10,211 nucleotides of DNA from Cephalothrix spiralis (lineage: Eukaryota > Nemertea > Palaeonemertea > Archinemertea > Cephalotrichidae): positions 1 to 10,211 of the forward strand of contig JAUCNG010415355.1 of assembly GCA_032353305.1 (NCBI GenBank), in the 5' to 3' direction. This document shows positions 1 through 5,450 of this stretch, piece by piece. The position numbers and the translations under genes are program-made. How positions within the stretch are numbered: the first letter of the stretch is position 1; each line of letters starts with the position of its first letter. The notes under the pieces were generated by a model. It saw only the letters and a list, made by a program, of their open reading frames with translations. It was not told the DNA's origin and ran no database searches.

Positions 1-509
1 CATTGATAGGTGCGATGCGCAGTGCTCCTAACTGCGTGCCGCGTGCCAGAACAATGGCCGGTTTGTATCTAGGATGGCACACTTAATTAAGAGCCTTGTT
101 ATTAGTGGTCAATATGAGTTATCCATGGTGGTGGGTAACCGGGTGAATCCGGCTTTGGTAGCTGTAGTCGGCTTTTGGTTAGAGGCCTTCTGAGAGATCT
201 TAATTCTAAAAAAGTCCGCCTCCGGCGGCCTGGGTTGAGCCCGGGACCCCTTTTATTTCTCAAATTGTTCAATCAGCCCCCCCTTATCATAAATTGCTTC
301 CGCTGGCCCTGAAAGGGGATATCTTGAAATTAACATTTTGAGCTTGAAGGCTGAAATCGAATATATATCAAATTGATGATTTTGGTATTAAAGTAAAGCC
401 AAAGGTCTCTAGTATTTAGAACTAACCATAAACAAATTCGATTAGCTGTGTCACGGTGTTTATGATAAAATCCTAGGGTTTCAATAGATTTATATCCATT
501 GTTTTGCAG
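1..509. other. Non-coding leader before the first recognisable exon
   Basis: No coding segment can be supported here. The longest open stretch on the + strand near the start (about 3-84) is short and resembles nothing I know. The first 250 bases are richer in G+C than the rest of the window and end in two hairpins (separate entry). A C7 run lies at 277-283. The last bases, ending TTTTGCAG at 502-509, form a convincing 3' splice site for the exon that starts at 510. The missing 5' part of the SAMD3-like gene must therefore lie in this stretch or upstream of the window, but no upstream exon could be picked out. Confidence 0.5.
214..250. repeat. Two adjacent GC-rich hairpins, faintly tRNA-like
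   Basis: CCGCC (216-220), loop TCC, GGCGG (224-228) is a perfect stem. It is followed directly by CCTGGG (229-234), loop TTGAG, CCCGGG (240-245), which pairs with one G-T. The second hairpin resembles a T-arm. The stretch TTGGTTAGAGG about 50 bases upstream resembles a D-arm and A box. The span of about 87 bases would fit a class II tRNA with a long variable arm. No acceptor stem can be formed, so this is not a functional tRNA. A decayed tRNA-derived SINE head is one possibility. A chance GC island is another. Confidence 0.25.
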
Positions 510-3500
510 GCAACATTGAGGAAAAAGTTCGGGGAGCACGTGCGGTATAAGAGGAAAAATGCAAAAAAACTACTGAATCCAATAAGTCCCAAAATACCAA
601 ATCTTGACACATATGAAGGTAAGCACGCTTTTTTCTCTCTCCAAATTTATTTGTGCACAATGTCACAGGAGTTGCGGTAGCTGGTTATTATAAAATGTGG
701 TAATTGGTAATCGCCCGGTGTCTGTGTGTGTGTTGCTATATATCTTAGTGACGAGTCTGACCAGAGCCTTTGAGCATTATTGAAAGGTTTCGATTTGCTT
801 AAAAGAAAAGCCCTGTAAAAATGGTCTATAGTTTATAATTTCACTGCTAGGGCTCTGAAAGTTCAAGTAAGTATAGTATGAAAATTCAAAATGGCCGTAG
901 ACAGTCGTGGTTTGTGTCAAATAAAAGTTTTGAAAAATCGGGGATACGGTCAGTTGGGCCATGAACAGTTAGGCCTAGGACAAAAATTCAATATCCGTTA
1001 TGATAGTTTCGCACATGGATTAAAGGTTATGATCTCTGATTGCAATCAATAGTAAATTAATTTATTTTACCTTCGAAAAACTCTAGATAAGTGCTTGCAC
1101 TTTTTTGTATATCGAAGTAAAATAAATAAAGTTTTAATAAAATAAATTAATTAATTAATTAATTATCACAACATTAAAATTATAGAAAACGGTTAAAAAT
1201 TTCCTTTTGGTTTTGGTCATTGGCGTAACCGACCTATTGGTCGAACTGACCCTCGGCCTAACTGATTTAGGCCGATCTGATCGAATGACCGAACTGACTT
1301 GGGCCTAATATTGTCCATGGTCGAACTGATATCATAAGAATTTTTATTTGGATGCTAGTAGTGTCGCTAAAGCCCCAGTCACATTGGACCACGAATCCAC
1401 CACGAACTCGTACTAAATCGTAGTGAGATCGAATTGATTCGCAGTGTTTCGTAGTAATATATATGGCTGTGTGTACGAGTTGATGTATCTACCCCTTTTT
1501 GACTTTGAGCTACATGCACGGTCTACAATTTGGTCCCACATTTAAGCAATCTGTTTTATAATGTAGTTGACACTTAAATTAATCTTGTGGAGTGGAGCAT
1601 AGAAATTTGGAAAATTAATAAGTCAAATTTTTGCCTTTTTCATGGGACAAATTTTCGTGTCATTTTTAAAATCCATGCCTATTGAAAAATAGTGATGCAT
1701 TCAACAAATGTTTTTTATTTTATATCAGAACTACCCTAGGGTGTTTAAAAAAAATAGTAATGGATGTATACAGGTTTAATTGTTTTTGGAATTTTAATTT
1801 GTTTTTGCGTTTCATACGTGACATTCCGTGTTCAACTTTTCATCTGAAATTAGGCGCTGCGTTAGATAAATTTTTAAAATCATATTTCATTCAAAAATCA
1901 AAATCATTCTAAATGAACTTGTATATGGTCACTTTTATAAAAAAAATAACAGGACTCAAAGTATGGGTTTGCAAAACTTGATTATGGTTCTTGTGAATTT
2001 TTTTGAATCCGTGTTCAACAAAATGTCACGTATTAAACATTTTGTCTTTTAATGCAAAAAAATGAGAGCAGATATCAATTCCTCTTATTTTTTTATGCAT
2101 ATATATATCATTAGCATAAATAAAGAAAAATATTTTTTTTTCAAAGGAATAATTCATGCGTCTAAAATATGCGCTTGCTCAACCCTGTCACGTATGAAAC
2201 GCTTTGTCACGTATGAAATAGTTTGATGAACAAAACGTTAATTTTTTTCACTCTCGTTTATAAATCTACGTCGACACTCATGACGTATTTTTTATATTTT
2301 TCAGAGAACGTGTCCATGCTGCAAAAGGAGTTTAGTAAACCCAACCCGTCCGACGACACCATTAAAGTTCTTCTTGATGCAACATTCAGAAAGCGAAGAG
2401 AATGGATAGAAAACGCAGATCGATTAACAATAACCAAAATAAAAGACAAATTCCCTGTTTTTGATTCTTTTAAGTGGGTAAGAATGAATTAATTTTCATA
2501 AGAAAATATTCTAGGAAATACAATGATAGTAGAAAATACCTTGGGACTATTATGAAAATTATAAATCGATTTTTAGCTCACTTGGTACGAAGTACCAAAT
2601 GTGAGCTTATGCTGTGTGGATGTGTGGATGTCACGCCCTGTTTTGGTAGTTAATATTAATTAATTTGCTTGAAATTTTTTACACAGGTACCTGAGCCAAT
2701 TATCTAGGACTAATTTTAACCTTTTTTCGATCGGAGTGTTTGGGCCGGCGTAATGGGCCGCCAAAAACCTCATTTTTGGCATTTTTAGGACCTTAGGGTC
2801 AAATCTATCTCCACCTAGGGTTTAATTCCAGCATAATGAAACTTATATGGAAGCTTTATAAGACCATGGGCTACAACAGTACGATAAGTCTGCAACAAAA
2901 TTCCGATTAGGAGTCGATCTGTGACCTTGGGCCCGAAGGTCGAGGTAAAAAAGTCGTCGTAGAGAGTCGCGGTTTTTTTATTGGATAGTTTATGGAGTTC
3001 TAAGAAACCGATAGGAAAACTTTTTTGCTAAATGTATTATTTCGATGCTAGAGGTCATTTAAGGTGTCAAAATAGGTTTTTTTTGGACCTTAGGCCAAAT
3101 CTATCTCCTAGGTTTTGATCTCAGCTTAATGGAACTTATATGGAAGCATCATTAGACCATGAACTACAACAGTTTGATCAGTTAAGTTCATATTTACGCC
3201 GCTAGGAGTAATTTCCAAGTGAGCTCCGTCGCGCCAGTGGCTTATTTTTTATATATATTATGGTAAAGATTTTTTGTGTTCTGGGAAGCCTACAACTCGA
3301 TCATGCATGTTATCCATGAACTCATTATTACTGGAGAAATGAACCATGAGATTCGAAATAACAATGAGCAAACTCCTGCGTTACGCTATCGTACTTTTAC
3401 CCCGCAGCACTGGCCTTTGCGGGGGTAGAATGTATAACCTGATGTAGATATCTCTGCTTCTGAGTGAGAAGAATTTATCTCAGACGCGTTCGCGCGCTGG

Positions 3501-5285
3501 ACTCATCGACTCGCCCATTGCAGCGGAACTAGGTTGGTTGCTTTTTAATCCATAACATATAAGCTAAGCGGTCAACGTCAGATGTTAACGTAACTCATGG
3601 AGGTAACTTAGTGAACAAAATGATTCCTTACAACGACAACGTCCACCAACCATCAAAAGTTTCTGCTATGACGGACACCGATCAATTTATTTTTGCGGGG
3701 GAGGAGCAAGTTGCTTATTTCTCTCCGAAACACCAAGAAAAAATAATCCGGTTTTTAATTTTCGAAAAAAAATATCAAAAATTCAAAGACAGACTTAATT
3801 AGGGGTCCATGAAGCTCGAAGCTGAGCCCATTTTACGTTGTAAATACGTCTTAGATGGTCTAAGTCTTAAATCAAACAACATTATTTTCTTGGTTTCAAA
3901 ATTATATTATTAGTCCCTGGTGTCCGCCACTGATTTACTGTTGATGTTTTCGCCAGTTATTAAGAATTTTATCGCTTATTTCAGATTCTGCACGAATTCT
4001 GTTCCATCAATAAAAATAATTCCATCGGTGAAACTAATCTTGGTTTGGAAGATCTCTTCAGGAAGATAGCCTCAATTGACAATGATCATTATGACACACG
4101 TCCATCCACATTTTTCAAATTGATGGAAAAAATTGAAGTATATACAAAACCGAAAGTTTCCAAACCAAGTAACAAGATTACACCACCTTTTTGCTCACTT
4201 ATTAAGGTACGTATGCAATGTGCATGTAATCATCATTCCGTTTAATAGCGTATACATAAGCACCTTCGATGAATCTTAGAGGAAGAGCATGCTTAACAAT
4301 ATTATATGACCCCCCCCCTATCGGCGAAGAAAAGTATTTTGCCATGAATACCTGTACAGCCATAACTGAGAGTTCAGGAATTTTAACACATTGTTTTTCG
4401 GTCCATTCCATGAATATATTACCTTTTGCCCCTTTGGATTTAGGCTTTCCTGGGCTTTTTGGTTTTAAAGTGAAACAAATCCTGGAAAATGCAGATTTAA
4501 TAAAAATGGCCACTGGGGGCGCTCGTGTTGAATGTCAGTCGAATAAAATTATACAAGATAAGTATATTGAGGATAGGCATTCAGGAAAAATGTTTTATGA
4601 AATTCAAACGCTTACGGTTTCGGCTGCACTTTGGATTTTATCAATTTCCCATATGAAATTCATGATTTCCATTATGATTATACGGGAATTCCTTAAAAAA
4701 ATTGAAATCTCCCAAAATTGTTTGAATCCGGTGCTGAGATGCATTGCCATGCCCGAACCATAGGCAATCAAAACAGCTATATTCATTTTATCTTCAATTT
4801 AATAATACAGTGACTACAGTCAATTCAATTAACGTTTATTTCCGGGATTACTTCGTTTTGACACATATTTTTCACATGGATATTCTTGGGATTCTAAAAA
4901 TGTGTACTTAAGATCGGGTGATTAATTCTAAACAGATGTATATGCTTTCTCTTTTCAGAACCAGAACGATCTTATTGCGGTAAAAAACCGAATCTCCATA
5001 GCTGAACCTACTGTTGTAGTAGCATTAAACGATGAAATCTCTATGATTTCAATTGTCGCTGAGGGCGAAATTCTCTGTACTACTGACAGAAATACACATG
5101 AAGCGGTGATGTTGGCTATAATTGCACCATACTATACCTTTCATATTCTCTACCCCAACAAATATAAAGGGTTACTGTATTTTATCCAAGACATGATTTT
5201 TCGAATAAAGGATTACGCCAGAGATTCGATTGGAAGATCAAGAGAATACAGCGTTTTTATTCGAAAAATACAACGTATCGACTGA
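510..5285 (+). CDS. SAMD3-like protein, four exons, 5' partial
   Basis: Exons are 510-618, 2305-2477, 3985-4206 and 4959-5285. They give 109+173+222+327 bases, an uninterrupted frame of 276 residues plus TGA. Intron phases are 1, 0 and 0, and each junction is a GT...AG pair (donors GTAAGC, GTAAGA, GTACGT; acceptors TTTTTCAG, TTATTTCAG, CTTTTCAG), so the model does not depend on similarity alone. From memory of the family, the product matches the part downstream of the SAM domain in animal proteins auto-named SAMD3-like. Visible features are a basic N-terminal stretch (residues 1-20), TFRKRR (63-68) followed by KFP (85-87), a LEDLFRKI-type helix in exon 3, and a C-terminal hydrophobic block with YYTFHILYP (226-234) and GLLYFIQ (239-245). 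No SAM domain is present in the window, and no start codon is evident before 510. The molecular function of the family is unknown to me. It lies 165 bp upstream of, and on the same strand as, a transposase, which suggests an accessory transposon protein. Family call is moderate confidence; the exon structure is stronger. Confidence 0.68.
1061..1126. repeat. Nested hairpin with perfect inner palindrome
   Basis: The outer arms TTTATTTTACCTTCGA (1061-1076) and TCGAAGTAAAATAAA (1112-1126) pair with a single-base bulge. Inside, AAGTGC-TT-GCACTT (1089-1102) is a perfect palindrome. The hairpin lies inside the larger inverted repeat at 947-1283, so the whole would fold as a nested structure. Confidence 0.5.
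1146..1166. repeat. (ATTA)n microsatellite
   Basis: About five tandem copies of the tetranucleotide ATTA/TTAA. It is simple-sequence DNA with no coding meaning. Confidence 0.8.
1811..2217. repeat. Dispersed TGTCACGTATGAA boxes
   Basis: The 13-base box TGTCACGTATGAA occurs at 2186-2198 and 2205-2217 as a 19-base tandem pair, as a variant ending in TTAA at 2024-2036, and in inverted orientation (TTCATACGTGACA) at 1811-1823. A 12-base direct repeat TCCGTGTTCAAC accompanies two of them, at 1825-1836 and 2008-2019. The last copies lie about 90 bases before the exon 2 acceptor. They may be remains of one repetitive element or clustered protein-binding boxes. The sequence alone does not decide. Confidence 0.45.
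2052..2100. repeat. A/T-rich hairpin
   Basis: ATGCAAAAAAATGAGAG (2052-2068) pairs imperfectly with CTCTTATTTTTTTATGCAT (2082-2100) around a 13-base loop. It lies between the repeated TGTCACGTATGAA boxes and may be part of the same element. Confidence 0.4.
2575..3225. mobile_element. Hairpin-headed non-autonomous element with 11-bp terminal inverted repeats
   Basis: The left end opens with a 14-bp stem. AGCTCAC (2575-2581) pairs with GTGAGCT (2601-2607), and TTGGTAC (2582-2588) pairs with GTACCAA (2592-2598), with a GAA loop and a two-base bulge. AGCTCACTTGG at 2575-2585 recurs as its exact reverse complement at 3215-3225, bounding about 650 bp. Inside are two diverged copies of a roughly 105-bp unit. 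A head of the kind 'AGCTCAC...hairpin...GTGAGCTTATG' is familiar to me from repeats in several marine-invertebrate genomes, but this is memory and unchecked. No coding capacity is seen and no target-site duplication is clear. It is inserted in intron 2. Confidence 0.55.
2782..3189 (+). repeat. Internal direct duplication, period about 297 bp
   Basis: Copy 1 runs from about 2782 to 2889 and copy 2 from about 3077 to 3189. Shared blocks, in order, are GGACCTTAGG, CAAATCTATCTCC, CTAGG, ACTTATATGGAAGC, AGACCATG and CTACAACAGT. The copies have drifted by substitutions and small indels, so the duplication is old. Both lie inside the hairpin-headed element. Confidence 0.75.
3400..3424. repeat. GC-rich hairpin in intron 2
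   Basis: CCCCGCA (3400-3406) pairs perfectly with TGCGGGG (3418-3424) across an 11-base loop. It stands out against the A/T-rich intron. Its role is unknown. Confidence 0.45.
4207..4958 (+). other. Intron 3 of the SAMD3-like gene (752 bp), with an unexplained open stretch
   Basis: The donor GTACGT (4207-4212) follows an AAG codon and the acceptor CTTTTCAG ends at 4958. The phase is 0. The intron contains a 164-codon open frame on the + strand (4269-4763), and on the opposite strand two open frames in one phase (4202-4513 and 4604-4786) separated by three stop codons. Neither strand's product is recognisable. A C9 run at 4310-4318 lies inside the + frame and is a likely sequencing trouble spot. 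The long open frame in A/T-rich DNA is unexpected, but without similarity or splice evidence it is left uncalled. Confidence 0.6.
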
Positions 5286-5450
5286 GTACTATTAAACTTT
5301 TTTAGTACATTGTTGTCATATCTATCATACATTGTTTTTTATGATAGAGTCTATTGTTTCGTATAACTGTGGCTAGTGTGAATAGTTTATATTGTTGTCA
5401 CAAGTGATTTTATGATTTACAAGTGTGTTTTTAAGTTTGTACATTGAATC
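5286..5450 (+). promoter_or_regulatory. Short spacer between the two genes: 3' end, uORF and possible promoter
   Basis: These 165 bases must hold the 3' end of the first gene and the leader of the second, unless the two share a transcript. The spacer has a 10-base direct repeat ATTGTTGTCA (5309-5318 and 5391-5400), a hairpin CTATCAT/ATGATAG (5322-5328 with 5341-5347), and a weak TATA-like TTTATATT (5386-5393). An 11-codon uORF (5412-5447) ends three bases before the transposase ATG. The spacer length is a multiple of three, so both genes share one frame, but four stop codons (TAA, TGA, TGA in the spacer after the first gene's own TGA) exclude simple readthrough. Confidence 0.35.
5291..5296 (+). 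terminator. Possible poly(A) signal ATTAAA
   Basis: This common variant of AATAAA lies six bases after the SAMD3-like stop codon. It is followed by T-rich and TGTTGT sequence (5298-5316), which could serve as the downstream element. If used, the 3' UTR would be very short. Confidence 0.3.

Larger units (their letters stand above)
947..1283. repeat. Inverted-repeat-bounded element in intron 1
   Basis: The left arm (947-975) contains CAGTTAGGCC at 966-975. The right arm (1255-1283) begins with its exact reverse complement, GGCCTAACTG. About 22 of 30 positions agree across the arms. The interior holds a second, nested hairpin and a tetranucleotide run. The right side carries several degenerate copies of a short box of the form CCGAACTGA, at about 1231, 1257, 1290 and 1322, which extend a little past the right arm. 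No target-site duplication is clear, so the outer boundary is uncertain. It is best read as an old foldback or MITE-type insertion. Confidence 0.4.
619..2304 (+). other. Intron 1 of the SAMD3-like gene (1,686 bp)
   Basis: The donor is GTAAGC at 619-624 and the acceptor ends in CAG at 2302-2304. The intron interrupts a glutamate codon after its first base. No gene is supported inside it. It holds a short (TG)n run near 722-734, an inverted-repeat element at 947-1283 with a hairpin and an (ATTA)n run inside it, a 9-bp inverted repeat AACTCGTAC/GTACGAGTT near 1404-1480, a hairpin at 2052-2100, and a set of repeated TGTCACGTATGAA boxes from 1811 to 2217. The 76-codon open stretch at 1682-1912 looks like chance: it is biased to F, K and N, as AT-rich DNA predicts. 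Confidence 0.7.
2478..3984 (+). other. Intron 2 of the SAMD3-like gene (1,507 bp)
   Basis: The donor GTAAGA (2478-2483) directly follows a TGG codon, and the acceptor TTATTTCAG ends at 3984. The intron falls between codons. It contains the hairpin-headed repeat at 2575-3225 and a GC-rich hairpin at 3400-3424. A 63-codon open stretch at 3611-3802 resembles no known family, has no matching splice phase, and is absent from what I know of SAMD3-like proteins, so it is not called as an exon. Confidence 0.7.

Noticed and set aside
164-250. Possible class II tRNA gene (Ser/Leu-like) with D-arm-like, variable-arm-like and T-arm-like segments
   Set aside because: The 5' and 3' ends cannot pair into an acceptor stem, no proper anticodon stem forms, and the T-loop consensus is broken. 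At most it is a decayed tRNA-derived repeat.
1621-1670. Possible diverged copy of the CACTATGGGAC MITE terminus (ATGGGACAA near 1643)
   Set aside because: Only about nine bases match, the CACT start is absent, and no inverted partner was found.
1682-1912. 76-codon ORF in intron 1
   Set aside because: Composition is what A/T-rich non-coding DNA gives, and it overlaps repeated boxes. No family resemblance.
3611-3802. 63-codon ORF in intron 2
   Set aside because: It matches no known family, lacks a convincing acceptor/donor pair of suitable phase, and the neighbouring exons already join in frame without it.
4269-4763. 164-codon ORF as an extra exon or nested gene
   Set aside because: No recognisable similarity, and exons 3 and 4 join directly in phase. 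It is kept only as a finding, not as a gene.
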